Shown: positions 35,186-42,963, counted from the first letter of the stretch. The stretch is 64,000 nt of DNA from Pseudomonas sp. GM80 (GCF_000282515.1 NZ_AKJD01000108.1:1-64000), one strand, 5' to 3'. The notes: generated by a model from the sequence alone, not told the origin. Program-made: numbers and translations.

Positions 35186-36157
35186 ATGCAGCATCTCGAT
35201 CTACAAGTGGTGCGCCGGGCGCTGGAGTGGTCGGTGGCGGGGCAGCGCATCTGGCTCTGCACCGTGCTGACCACTTACGGCTCGGCACCGCGTGCGCCAG
35301 GTTCGCTGCTGGCGGTGAACGATGGCGGGCAGTGGATCGGGTCGCTGTCGGGTGGTTGCGTCGAGGAAGACTTCCTTGAGCGTGTCGCCGAAGGTGCGTT
35401 TCTCGATGCGGTCAGCGTCGTGCGCTACGGCGAGGGCGACGATCCGCGTTCGCGGGTCAGCCTGCCCTGTGGCGGCATTCTCGATGTGCTGGTTGAGAAA
35501 TTTGACGCCGACTGCGAGGTGCAGGCGCATCTGCGTGAACTGGAGTCGGCGTTGCTGGGGCAGCGTCGCTTGATTCGCGAGGTCGATCTGGCCGGTGGTG
35601 CGCGTAGCCTGTTCGCTGATCGCGAGCAGGGTGCGCGGATCGAGCGCGAGATCGATCGGGTGCGGATTCGTGTCGGCGCGGCGCAGCGCTTGTTGCTCGC
35701 CGGCTATTCCAGCGTGGCGCAGGCGTGTGCCGAGTTCGCCGTTGGCCTCGGGTTTGAAGTGATTCTTTGCGATCCGCGCGACGAAGTGCTCGAAGGTGTG
35801 GTGCTGGATGGTGTGGAGATTCGCCGGCAATTGCCTTCGGTGTTTATCGCCGATGGCGGCTGTCACCGTGATACGGCAGTTGTCGCGTTGACCCATGATC
35901 CACGCATCGATGATCTGGCGATGATGGAAGCGGTGCGCACCGAAGCGTTCTACATTGGCGTGATGGGTTCGCTGCAGACGTCACAGAAGCGCTTTGAGCG
36001 GTTGCGTCGAATCGGTGGGCTGGGGGAGGCTGAGTTGGCGCGGATTCACGCGCCGATTGGTCTTAACCTCGGCAGCAAGACGCCGGCGGAGATTGCCTTG
36101 GCGGTGCTCGCCGACATTCTGCGGATTCGTAGCGGCATCGCCCGCGACCAGCTCTGA
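35186..36157 (+). CDS. xdhC: XdhC/CoxI family molybdenum cofactor maturation protein
   Basis: A 323-residue cytoplasmic protein of the XdhC family, which sulfurates and/or inserts the molybdenum cofactor into hydroxylases. Typical features are the N-terminal TYGSAPRAPGSLLAV and GSLSGGCVEE motifs and a C-terminal Rossmann-like domain with GVMGSLQTSQKR and INLGSKTPAEIALAVLADI-like sequence. It starts one base after the cytochrome stop, so it belongs to the same operon, and it marks the operon as encoding a cofactor-dependent hydroxylase. Confidence 0.92.
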   Translation: MQHLDLQVVRRALEWSVAGQRIWLCTVLTTYGSAPRAPGSLLAVNDGGQWIGSLSGGCVEEDFLERVAEGAFLDAVSVVRYGEGDDPRSRVSLPCGGILDVLVEKFDADCEVQAHLRELESALLGQRRLIREVDLAGGARSLFADREQGARIEREIDRVRIRVGAAQRLLLAGYSSVAQACAEFAVGLGFEVILCDPRDEVLEGVVLDGVEIRRQLPSVFIADGGCHRDTAVVALTHDPRIDDLAMMEAVRTEAFYIGVMGSLQTSQKRFERLRRIGGLGEAELARIHAPIGLNLGSKTPAEIALAVLADILRIRSGIARDQL

Positions 36158-36175
36158 TTAAGTCATAGACGCATT

Positions 36176-36268
36176 TGTGGCGAGGGGATTTATCCCCGAT
36201 GGACTGCGTAGCAGTCCCATTTTTTGGGGCCGCTGCGCGACCCATCGGGGATAAATCCCCTCACCACA
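36176..36268. repeat. REP doublet (REPIN-like), family D
   Basis: Inverted arms of 27 nt (36176-36202 and 36242-36268, one mismatch; core GGGGATTTATCCCC) lie between two convergent genes, with a smaller GGACTGCGTAGCAGTCC palindrome inside. Confidence 0.88.
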
Positions 36269-36287
36269 GGGTTTCCATAGCTCGAAT

Positions 36288-37571
36288 TTAAAAGCCGTAC
36301 TTATCCCGCAACCCGTAATACCAAGCCCCCAACGCCGCAAATGGCGTGCGCAACATCTGCCCACCCGGGAACGGGTAATGCGGCAAATCCGCAAAAGCAT
36401 CAAAACGCTCAGCCTGCCCGCGCAACGCCTCCGCCAGCACCTTGCCCGCCAAATGCGTATACGTCACGCCATGGCCGCTGCAGCCCTGCGAGTAATAAAT
36501 GTTGTCGCCCAAACGCCCCACTTGCGGCAAACGCGACAGGGTCAGCAGGAAATTGCCCGTCCAGGCGTAATCAATCTTCACATCCTTGAGCTGCGGAAAC
36601 GCCTTGAGCATTTTCGGGCGGATGATCGCCTCGATATTCGCCGGATCGCGCGCGCCATACACCACGCCGCCGCCGAAGATCAGGCGTTTGTCGCCGGTCA
36701 AACGGTAGTAATCGAGCAGGTAATTACAGTCTTCAACGCAATAGTCCTGGGGCAGCAGCGTTTTCGCGAGATCGTCACCCAGCGGCTCGGTGGTGATCAC
36801 CTGCGTGCCACAGGGCATCGATTTGGCCGCCAGTTCCGGCACCAGATTGCCGAGGTAGGCGTTGCCGGCGACGATAATGAATTTCGCGCGCACTCGGCCT
36901 TGGGGCGTGTGCACCACCGGGTTGGCTCCGCGCTCGATGCGCACGGCAGGCGATTGTTCATAAATAGTGCCGCCGAGCGACTCAACCGCAGCTGCTTCAC
37001 CGAGCGCCAAGTTCAGCGGATGAATATGGCCACCGCTCATGTCGAGCATGCCGCCGATATATTGATCACACGCGACCACTTCGCGAATGCGGCGCTGATC
37101 GAGCAGTTCCAGTTGCGTTTGGCCGAAGCGCTCCCAGAGACGCTTCTGCGATTCCAGATGCCCCATCTGCTTGCCTGTCAGTGCAGCGAACACGCCGCCG
37201 TCCTTCAAGTCGCACTGTATGTTGTATTTCGCCACGCGCTCGCGAATGATCCGGCCGCCTTCAAACGCCATCTGCCCGAGCAATTGCGCCTGCTTGGGGC
37301 CGACGCTGCGTTCGATCACGTCGATGTCACGGCTATAGCTATTGACGATCTGCCCGCCATTACGCCCGGAGGCGCCGAAGCCGACCTTGGCCGCTTCCAG
37401 CACGGTCACGCGAAAACCGTTCTCCAGCAGGAACAGGGCAGAGGACAGCCCGGTGTACCCGGCGCCGATCACGCAGACGTCCGTCTCCACATCACCCTGC
37501 AAGGCAGGGCGGGGCGGTACGGCATTGGCCGACGCCGCATAATAAGACTCGGGGTAAGGAGTGTTCGCCAT
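36288..37571 (-). CDS. FAD-dependent amine oxidoreductase (PuuB/PauB-like, DAO family)
   Basis: A 427-residue flavoprotein of the D-amino-acid-oxidase superfamily that best resembles gamma-glutamylputrescine oxidoreductases of polyamine catabolism. The ADP-binding VCVIGAGYTGLSSALFLLE is near 32-50, followed by GFGASGRNGGQ near 64-74; the C-terminal YSQGCSGHGVTYTHLAG closes the FAD site. No partner genes for polyamine breakdown lie nearby, so the substrate is inferred from family likeness only. The next gene upstream is a tRNA on the other strand. Confidence 0.82.
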   Translation of the reverse strand: MANTPYPESYYAASANAVPPRPALQGDVETDVCVIGAGYTGLSSALFLLENGFRVTVLEAAKVGFGASGRNGGQIVNSYSRDIDVIERSVGPKQAQLLGQMAFEGGRIIRERVAKYNIQCDLKDGGVFAALTGKQMGHLESQKRLWERFGQTQLELLDQRRIREVVACDQYIGGMLDMSGGHIHPLNLALGEAAAVESLGGTIYEQSPAVRIERGANPVVHTPQGRVRAKFIIVAGNAYLGNLVPELAAKSMPCGTQVITTEPLGDDLAKTLLPQDYCVEDCNYLLDYYRLTGDKRLIFGGGVVYGARDPANIEAIIRPKMLKAFPQLKDVKIDYAWTGNFLLTLSRLPQVGRLGDNIYYSQGCSGHGVTYTHLAGKVLAEALRGQAERFDAFADLPHYPFPGGQMLRTPFAALGAWYYGLRDKYGF

Positions 37572-37715
37572 CCTGCAGCCTCTGTGTTTAATATATTTTA
37601 CGAGTGCGGCGATCCTACCCGAGTTGAAAAACCTCCGCCAGCCACCGGAAATCCAATGCCGCCGGGCCGAAATTAAATATTTTGCATATTCATAGGGTTA
37701 GGTGAAAAAAAGGTG

Positions 37716-37743
37716 TTGACACCCCTCCGGAATTCCGTAGAAT
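37716..37743 (+). promoter_or_regulatory. Promoter of tRNA-Val(GAC)
   Basis: A perfect TTGACA (37716-37721) and TAGAAT (37738-37743) are 16 bp apart, ending 13 bp before the tRNA. Confidence 0.8.
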
Positions 37744-37756
37744 GCCGCCTCACAGC

Positions 37757-37833
37757 AGGCACGTAGCTCAGTTGGTTAGAGCACCACCTTGACATGGTGG
37801 GGGTCGTTGGTTCGAGTCCAATCGCGCCTACCA
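37757..37833 (+). tRNA. tRNA-Val (anticodon GAC) with an acceptor-stem mismatch
   Basis: A 77-nt cloverleaf, anticodon loop TTGACAT with GAC, T-loop TTCGAGT and encoded CCA. The acceptor arms AGGCACG and CGCGCCT pair except at position 5-68, which is A opposite C. The strong promoter and terminator suggest that it is expressed. Confidence 0.94.
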
Positions 37834-37862
37834 AACAAAATCCGCTCTGCTGGGCGGTCTAG

Positions 37863-37892
37863 AAGGGCTCACCGAAAGGTGGGCCCTTTTTT
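37863..37892 (+). terminator. Terminator of tRNA-Val(GAC)
   Basis: AAGGGCTCACC (37863-37873) pairs with GGTGGGCCCTT (37878-37888) around GAAA, then a T run. Confidence 0.88.
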
Positions 37893-38001
37893 GTTGTCTG
37901 CGATTTGCAAAACTTTTGCAAAACATCCCACCTGATGTTTCTGTTAGAGCATTTTCAACTCTGCAGAGCGTCAAGGCACAGCAAGTAAATGGAGAGATGA
38001 A

Positions 38002-38478
38002 ATGGAGCTTCGCAGCGAGTTAATGCCGCCTGTGCTGGATGAATCCCTGGTTGCCCGGCTGACCAAGCTGGCGCAAGAGATTGATTGCGGGCACCCCGAG
38101 CAGACGCTGAGTCAATTGGCGCAATTCAATCGTGAGGCCATGACCGAACTTGAGTTCATCGACTTCCAGGGCATTTATGGTGGTCAGGATCACGATACGT
38201 GGGTTCGCAAGATCCTGGCCACGCCTTACGAGCAGCGCGTGGCGGACATCACCAGGCAAGAGTTGATCGAACTGGCTCGCAGGGTCATGGAGGGCGATGG
38301 CGCCGATCATGACGTCGAGTTCTGGCTGAGCATGCTGGAAATCAATATTCCGAATGAGCGGATATCGGATTTGATTTTCTGGCCAGACGAATACTTTGAC
38401 GATGTCAGTTATTCGCAGGTGCTGTCCCCGGAGCAGGTGATCGATTTCGCCTCAAAGGATGGACAGGCCACACTGTGA
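38002..38478 (+). CDS. Orphan colicin/pyocin DNase immunity-like protein
   Basis: A 158-residue acidic protein. Its C-terminal half (about residues 75-150) reads like the small immunity proteins of nuclease colicins and S-type pyocins: a D-x-T-x-x-EL(I)EL helix, GDGA, then SDLIFWP where Im9 has SDLIYYP, the loop that contacts the nuclease. The N-terminal half (VARLTKLAQEIDCG) may be a degenerate second copy (inference). A true immunity protein is about 85 residues, so this is a longer form. No nuclease toxin gene lies beside it. It sits right after a tRNA and its terminator. The link is by eye only. Confidence 0.6.
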   Translation: MELRSELMPPVLDESLVARLTKLAQEIDCGHPEQTLSQLAQFNREAMTELEFIDFQGIYGGQDHDTWVRKILATPYEQRVADITRQELIELARRVMEGDGADHDVEFWLSMLEINIPNERISDLIFWPDEYFDDVSYSQVLSPEQVIDFASKDGQATL

Positions 38479-38529
38479 AAATGCTCGCCACCAGCCTGTG
38501 TCCCGTGAGCGCGGGTGTGCAGGGCGGGT

Positions 38530-38865
38530 CTACGGACACTTGAAGTCCCAGGCCTCAACGACCAGTTCTTGAACCTCTTCGCCCGTCGTCGAGATGCCCA
38601 GGCATTCGCTGTTTTTTTGGTAATGGAATTCGCAATATTGCACGCCTTGGGTGCATCGCTCGATTTCTACAATGCCGATTCTTTCCAGTTCTACGGCAGT
38701 GCCAACGGGTTGCAGCTCTTTTGACGCGCTTGGCTGCCAGCCGTGTTTGATCAATGCTTTTCGCGCGGATAGAAACGGCATGCCTGTTTCAATCGGGATG
38801 TCGGTTGCGCAGGTAAGCGCGCTGGAGAAACAAAGCAGGATGCAAGCGCCGGGGAGGCATCTCAC
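38530..38865 (-). CDS. Small periplasmic Cys-containing protein, copy 2 of a tandem pair
   Basis: A 111-residue protein with a likely signal peptide (cleavage after ALTCA or nearby). The mature part shares the pattern DIPIETGMPFLSARKAL, GW.P, a VEIERC-type segment, GVQYC and a final CP with its upstream neighbour. The start is GTG overlapping the neighbour's stop as GTGA, so the pair is translationally coupled. I do not recognise an assigned function for the family. Confidence 0.7.
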   Translation of the reverse strand: MRCLPGACILLCFSSALTCATDIPIETGMPFLSARKALIKHGWQPSASKELQPVGTAVELERIGIVEIERCTQGVQYCEFHYQKNSECLGISTTGEEVQELVVEAWDFKCP

Positions 38866-39221
38866 TTTTCAAGGTTTTCCTGTTCTACGTCAGGGCATTC
38901 AAAGTTCCACGAATAAATTCTCATGTCCTTGATCTCTTCCCCGACGGTGCCTACCCCCAGGCAGGTGTTGTTTTTGGTGTAGTTGAAGATGCAGTACTGA
39001 ACGCCCATGGAGCAGGATTCAACTTCAACAAAGCCTTTTCTCATTAGGATGTTTTCGACACCGTATTCGCCAGAATAGGTTTTGTTAGGTTTCCAGCCAC
39101 TTTGCAGCAGTGCTTTTCTCGCGCTGACAAACGACATGCCTTCTTTGATAGGCACATCGGTCGCGTTGGCGAAGAGGCTGATGCAGCACAAGAAGCTGAT
39201 GAGCAGGGTTTGGTGTTTCAT
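38862..39221 (-). CDS. Small periplasmic Cys-containing protein, copy 1 of a tandem pair
   Basis: A 119-residue protein with a clear signal peptide (MKHQTLLISFLCCISLFANA). The mature part has SARKALLQSGWKP, VEVESCSMGVQYC, CLGVGTVGEE and WNFECP, so the cysteines are probably disulfide bonded. It is a paralogue of the gene directly downstream (about half of the positions identical by eye), evidence of a tandem duplication. Function unknown. GC content is lower than in surrounding genes. Confidence 0.75.
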   Translation of the reverse strand: MKHQTLLISFLCCISLFANATDVPIKEGMSFVSARKALLQSGWKPNKTYSGEYGVENILMRKGFVEVESCSMGVQYCIFNYTKNNTCLGVGTVGEEIKDMRIYSWNFECPDVEQENLEK

Positions 39222-39487
39222 TTTTCGCGACCATCAATGCTTGTGGGGTTCTGGCGCGGCTTGCGTGGATTGTGCAGGCCTCCACGACGAATGAAGGGCG
39301 AGGGCGTCCTGTCCATAGGCGAAGAAGTTTTCAATGTTTACCGTCCGTGTAAATTTGCGCGGGAATAATCCTCCTGCGCGGAAGCGGTGGTCAACAACTC
39401 TTACACTGTCAGATCGGTTGTTTTTTGACCGTCTGTCGCCAGCGTCCTTTTAAAAAGTGTGGATATTGAATGACTTACGATGATTAT

Positions 39488-39541
39488 TAACCGACCGGTT
39501 ATCAAAAATAAGTTGTTACACGTCGATTGATTCAGTAACAT
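39488..39541 (+). promoter_or_regulatory. Predicted promoter with upstream dyad for a candidate sRNA
   Basis: TTGTTA (39513-39518) and TAACAT (39536-39541) are 17 bp apart. A dyad TAACC-GACC-GGTTA (39488-39501) lies just upstream and could be an activator or repressor site. There is no open reading frame between it and the terminator at 39578-39615. Confidence 0.5.
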
Positions 39542-39547
39542 TCGCCC

Positions 39548-39615
39548 CGCGTTCACCACCACGGTTTATGCATTTTTAAATCCCAAGCTTCCATCAGCTG
39601 CTTGGGATTTTTTTT
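39548..39615 (+). ncRNA. Candidate small RNA of about 65-70 nt
   Basis: From the predicted start near 39548 to a strong terminator: AAATCCCAAGC (39578-39588) pairs with GCTTGGGATTT (39600-39610), ending in a run of eight or more Ts. The genes before it are on the other strand, so the terminator has no coding gene to serve. The T-rich tail suits an Hfq-binding sRNA (inference). I cannot match it to a named sRNA. The rest of the 39222-39728 gap shows nothing else. Confidence 0.5.
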
Positions 39616-39728
39616 GCCTGCGATTTGGCATTTCTACCGTCGTCCTGACAATTGCGCACGGGCAAAACCATTCTTTTTCAACTACTACTGACTGGCCGAT
39701 TTTCAACTCTTTGCGCAGGAGTGTGTCG

Positions 39729-40184
39729 ATGCTGGTTCACTGGTCGCTTGCTGCTATTCATCTACTGGCGTTTGCCCTGGGGTTCTGGGCGGTGCTCACT
39801 CGAGGTAGCGCATTCAGTCGCCTGGCGGCTGGGACGGCGGATGCCGGTCGTGTACTGATCGCCGATAACCTATGGGGTATTTCTGCCGTGATTTTGCTGA
39901 TCACCGGTGGAATGCGTGCCTTCGGCGGTTATGAAAAGGGCACTGACTATTACCTCCACCAGCCGCTGTTCCACCTGAAGATGACGCTGTTCGTGCTGGT
40001 TCTATTGGTCGAGCTCGCACCGATGATCACGTTGATCAAATGGCGCATTGCCTCAGCGCGGGGCACGGCGTTCGATACCTCTCGGGCAAAGTTGTTTGCG
40101 CGAATCAGTCATGTTGAAGCGCTGTTGTTGGTGCTGATCGTGATTGCAGCGACTGGGATGGCGCGCGGCATGACATTTGGCTAG
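39729..40184 (+). CDS. DUF2214 family membrane protein
   Basis: A 151-residue inner-membrane protein with four predicted helices, beginning MLVHWSLAAIHLLAFALG. It matches the DUF2214 pattern; its function is unknown. The ATG at 39729 is chosen since AGGAG lies 7 bp upstream at 39717-39721. It stands alone, and the following 212 bp up to rsmE (40185-40396) show only a weak inverted repeat (TAGCCAGT ... ACTGGCTA) without a T tract. Confidence 0.82.
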   Translation: MLVHWSLAAIHLLAFALGFWAVLTRGSAFSRLAAGTADAGRVLIADNLWGISAVILLITGGMRAFGGYEKGTDYYLHQPLFHLKMTLFVLVLLVELAPMITLIKWRIASARGTAFDTSRAKLFARISHVEALLLVLIVIAATGMARGMTFG

Positions 40185-40396
40185 GAGGGCAAATTCGCTG
40201 AGTCCTATCGGAAATGTCCGACAGCCAGACTCAATAATGGCGGGTAGTATCGCCGGCAACAGGAGGGGGGGTGAAGGGGCTCATGTGTCAGGCGCCGTGC
40301 CCAAGGGGATTGGGAAGCGGGTGGCAATACGGCGCGTGAATCTTTAGCCAGTCATTACGCGCAGGTAAAAGAACTGGCTACTGACTGCAATGTGGC

Positions 40397-40591
40397 TCAG
40401 GGCGTTTGTGGCTTGTCCGGTGCGGTCAGGCCAGCCTGAATGCGCTGATAAATTTCTTCACGGTGCACGGCAACGTTTTTTGGAGCGTTGATGCCGATGC
40501 GGACTTGTTGGCCGCTTACGCCGAGGATGGTGATCGTAATGTCATCACCAATATTTATGCTTTCACCGACTTTGCGGGTGAGTATCAGCAT
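40397..40591 (-). CDS. rsmE: CsrA/RsmA-family translational regulator RsmE
   Basis: A 64-residue RNA-binding protein that represses translation by binding GGA motifs at ribosome binding sites and is titrated by Rsm sRNAs. The sequence MLILTRKVGESINIGDD and the tail IQAGLTAPDK fit RsmE rather than RsmA; the key RNA-contacting Arg6 and Arg44 (VAVHREEI) are present. RsmE is a mark of the P. fluorescens/syringae side of the genus. The start at 40591 gives the family N-terminus; a longer reading adds ten non-conserved residues. Its own ribosome binding site carries an Rsm recognition sequence (next entry). Confidence 0.94.
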   Translation of the reverse strand: MLILTRKVGESINIGDDITITILGVSGQQVRIGINAPKNVAVHREEIYQRIQAGLTAPDKPQTP

Positions 40592-40596
40592 GGTCT

Positions 40597-40605
40597 TCTC
40601 CTTGA
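40597..40605 (-). promoter_or_regulatory. RsmA/RsmE-type binding site over the rsmE ribosome binding site
   Basis: On the minus strand TCAAGGAGA fits the Rsm consensus A/UCANGGANGU/A over all nine bases and contains the Shine-Dalgarno sequence, 5 bases before the ATG. This predicts self-repression or repression by RsmA. Confidence 0.65.
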
Positions 40606-40840
40606 TTGCTTTGTAGGGCACCTGATTCAGACAGTGCAGAGGTCGGTGGTACGTATAGATTAGTGCGAAGTCTCACGGTTTGGGTGCCTCTTTCTGACGC
40701 GCAGATGCGGCATTAATTCCCAGGGCGTAACTATACAGAGGCTGCAATCATCAATCTCGTTGTTTTGTGCCCATTTGCGGGGCTCGCGAAGTATTTTTGA
40801 ATGTTAAGATCGCCGCTTTGAGAATTTCGAGGAAAGCGTT

Positions 40841-41209
40841 GTGCGCAAATTGGTCTGGGTAGTCGCGGCACTGGTTTTGGCCGGTTGTGGTGAAGGCAAG
40901 AGTGTAGACGTGCCGAAGCCGAAAACGGCAGTGACAGCAGCGCCTGCGGTGGCCTCTGCTCCGCAGTGGGATCTTGAGGTGCGCGGTGAAACGCCTCAAG
41001 CGGTCAGCGACTTGAGCGGCTGGCTGATCGAGCATGCCTTCGTGCCCACAGTCATCAAGGACAGCAGCGGCAAGACGCGCATTCTGATTGGCCCGTTCAA
41101 TTCCCAGGCCGAGGCTGAAGCACGAAAGGTGCAAGTGGACGCAGCCTTGGTGAAGGCGAAAAAGCAGAACGTTGAATCGGTGCTGGTCGAGCATCCGCTC
41201 ACCCCGTAA
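40841..41209 (+). CDS. SPOR-domain lipoprotein
   Basis: A 122-residue protein with a lipoprotein signal (lipobox LAGC, acylated Cys16), a short Pro/Ala linker, and a SPOR-like domain at about 45-115 (VSDLSGWLIEHAFVPTV ... TRILIGPFNSQAEAEARK). SPOR domains bind glycan strands without stem peptides at the septum. The start is GTG at 40841, supported by GAGGAAAG just upstream and the positively charged N-terminus. No operon partner is evident. Confidence 0.83.
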   Translation: MRKLVWVVAALVLAGCGEGKSVDVPKPKTAVTAAPAVASAPQWDLEVRGETPQAVSDLSGWLIEHAFVPTVIKDSSGKTRILIGPFNSQAEAEARKVQVDAALVKAKKQNVESVLVEHPLTP

Positions 41210-41296
41210 GCGGTCCGTTCGGCGGAGCTGCCTAAAGGCAATCAAACGCGATTCGTTCCTATTGGAGTCGCTGATGATTTCCACAAGGAGCTCCCC

Positions 41297-42208
41297 ATGG
41301 CCTCCGCCAATCCGTACAAATTGTTCGACGTTGTTCTGCACCGTAAAACCCAATTGAGCCCGCACATGATGCGGATCACGCTCGCCGGTTCCCCCGTCAA
41401 CGAAATGGCCACTTGGGCGCCGGATCAGCGGGTGAAGCTGTTTTTTCCGGCCGCTGACGGTTCGCAATCAAGTCTCGCCCAGGAAGAGGGCTGGTACGCT
41501 CGATTCAAGTCCATGCTCGCCGATCGGCGTCCCGCGATGCGCACCTACACCATCCGCCATCTGCGCGCCGAACAGGGCGAAGTGGATATCGATTTTGTCC
41601 TGCACGGTGAAACCGGTCCGGCCTCACGTTGGGCATTGCGTGCGCAGCCAGGCGATTCGATGCAGATTCTTGCCCCTGACAATCATTTTTCAGCGCAGGA
41701 AGCCGGCGGATTCGAATGGAAGCCCCCGCAAATCCTCAAACAATCACTGTTGGTTGCTGACGCCACGGCGCTGCCGGCGGCCATGGGCATTCTTGATGAG
41801 TTGGCGGCGCTTGCCGAGCCGCCGCAGGTGCAGGCCTTTTTCGAGGTGGACAGCGCCCAGGACATGCTTGCCGTGCCGGACTGGCCGGGGTTGTCGGTGC
41901 AATGGTTGATTCGCGATCAGGCAAATGAAACGGCCGCCGGAACACTGATGGTGGAAGCCGTGCGTGAGGCGACCTTGCCCGTCCATTTATCGCCAGCGGG
42001 GCGTGCAATCGAGTTGGCCGATGTCGATATCGACAAAGACATTCTCTGGGAAATTGCCGATACCGCCCCTGAAGGATTTTACGGCTGGATCGCTGGTGAG
42101 TCGGCAGCGGTGATGAGTTTGCGCCGGTACCTGATCAAGGAATGCGGCATCCCGCGCGAGTCGCTCAACCTGATGGGCTATTGGCGTTACAACAAGGTCG
42201 GCAGCTAG
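41297..42208 (+). CDS. Siderophore-interacting protein (ferric-siderophore reductase family)
   Basis: A 303-residue cytoplasmic flavoprotein of the SIP family, which reduces ferric siderophores to free iron with NAD(P)H. The FAD-binding segment is RRPAMRTYTIR near 75-85, followed by GPASRWALRAQPGD; the C-terminal domain ends MGYWRYNK, as in family members. AAGGAG lies just before the ATG. I see no convincing Fur box in the 87 bp upstream, so iron control is not shown. It shares a terminator with convergent endA. Confidence 0.88.
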   Translation: MASANPYKLFDVVLHRKTQLSPHMMRITLAGSPVNEMATWAPDQRVKLFFPAADGSQSSLAQEEGWYARFKSMLADRRPAMRTYTIRHLRAEQGEVDIDFVLHGETGPASRWALRAQPGDSMQILAPDNHFSAQEAGGFEWKPPQILKQSLLVADATALPAAMGILDELAALAEPPQVQAFFEVDSAQDMLAVPDWPGLSVQWLIRDQANETAAGTLMVEAVREATLPVHLSPAGRAIELADVDIDKDILWEIADTAPEGFYGWIAGESAAVMSLRRYLIKECGIPRESLNLMGYWRYNKVGS

Positions 42209-42217
42209 TCACAAACG

Positions 42218-42250
42218 AAAAGGCCCCGAGCATCACACTCGGGGCCTTTT
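42218..42250. terminator. Bidirectional terminator between the SIP gene and endA
   Basis: A 13-bp stem, AAAAGGCCCCGAG (42218-42230) with CTCGGGGCCTTTT (42238-42250), has T-rich ends in both directions. Confidence 0.9.
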
Positions 42251-42266
42251 GTTTTTACGCGTCTGT

Positions 42267-42959
42267 TCAGCCGCAGGTTTTCAGGTTCACCGGGCCGACA
42301 AATTCGTTACCGCGTCCCATCACGCACGCTACGCTCTGATTGCGCTGGCGCTCCCAGTCTTGCACCGGGTAAGTCTTGTCCCAGGCTTCATACAATTGCC
42401 GATCCTGTTTCGACAGGCGCAAGCCATATTGCTTGCTCATGTAGAAATAGGTGCGGGCAATCATGCCGCGAATCGACGGGCGAGGCATGACCTTCTTCGC
42501 CTTGAAATCGACCTGGGTCAGGCACGAACCGTACTGCCCGGATTGCACCGGCAGCCAGCCGTAGCTGAAGTTGCTGCGGTCGCCATTGACCTCGCCAATG
42601 CTTGGCACCAGGTTATGCAGATCGGCTTCGGCTTTTTGATAGGTCGGGTCGTAACGCGTGCAGTTCTTGCGCCCACCTTCTTGCCAGCATTGGCGCTGAT
42701 GGCCAAATTGCCAGGCCGGTACAATGTGTTCCCACTCGATGCGCGACGCGCGCTTGGCATTCTTGCGCGGGACGTAACCACACGCCTTCAGATCGACCTT
42801 GTTGCCAGTGTATTTGCACCCGCAATAAAACTCGGTGGACTGCGGTGCGTAGAGCTTCCACGCAACCTTCTTGGCTTCAGAAAAAGTGCGTGGCGCCCCA
42901 GCTTGGGCGCCAAAAGCGATGAACGATAACAACAGCAAAGCAAAACAGCGGACACTCAT
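42267..42959 (-). CDS. endA: Exported endonuclease I (EndA/Dns family)
   Basis: A 230-residue secreted or periplasmic nuclease that cuts DNA without sequence specificity. The signal peptide is about 1-20 (ending GAQA). The active-site segment RIEWEHIVPAWQFG carries the catalytic histidine, and LHNLVPSIGEVNGDRSN is also conserved. Several paired cysteines suggest disulfides, as in Vibrio Dns. The start at 42959 is chosen for the signal peptide; the upstream DUF1654 gene ends only 4 bp before it, so both form an operon downstream of a LexA-like box. Confidence 0.93.
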   Translation of the reverse strand: MSVRCFALLLLSFIAFGAQAGAPRTFSEAKKVAWKLYAPQSTEFYCGCKYTGNKVDLKACGYVPRKNAKRASRIEWEHIVPAWQFGHQRQCWQEGGRKNCTRYDPTYQKAEADLHNLVPSIGEVNGDRSNFSYGWLPVQSGQYGSCLTQVDFKAKKVMPRPSIRGMIARTYFYMSKQYGLRLSKQDRQLYEAWDKTYPVQDWERQRNQSVACVMGRGNEFVGPVNLKTCG

Positions 42960-42963
42960 TGAA

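Noticed and set aside
40185..40396. Possible Rsm-type regulatory RNA beside rsmE
   Set aside because: A few GGA motifs occur, but they are not set in repeated hairpin loops, and no promoter and terminator frame them.
41210..41296. Fur box before the siderophore-interacting protein
   Set aside because: No stretch matches the 19-bp Fur consensus well enough.
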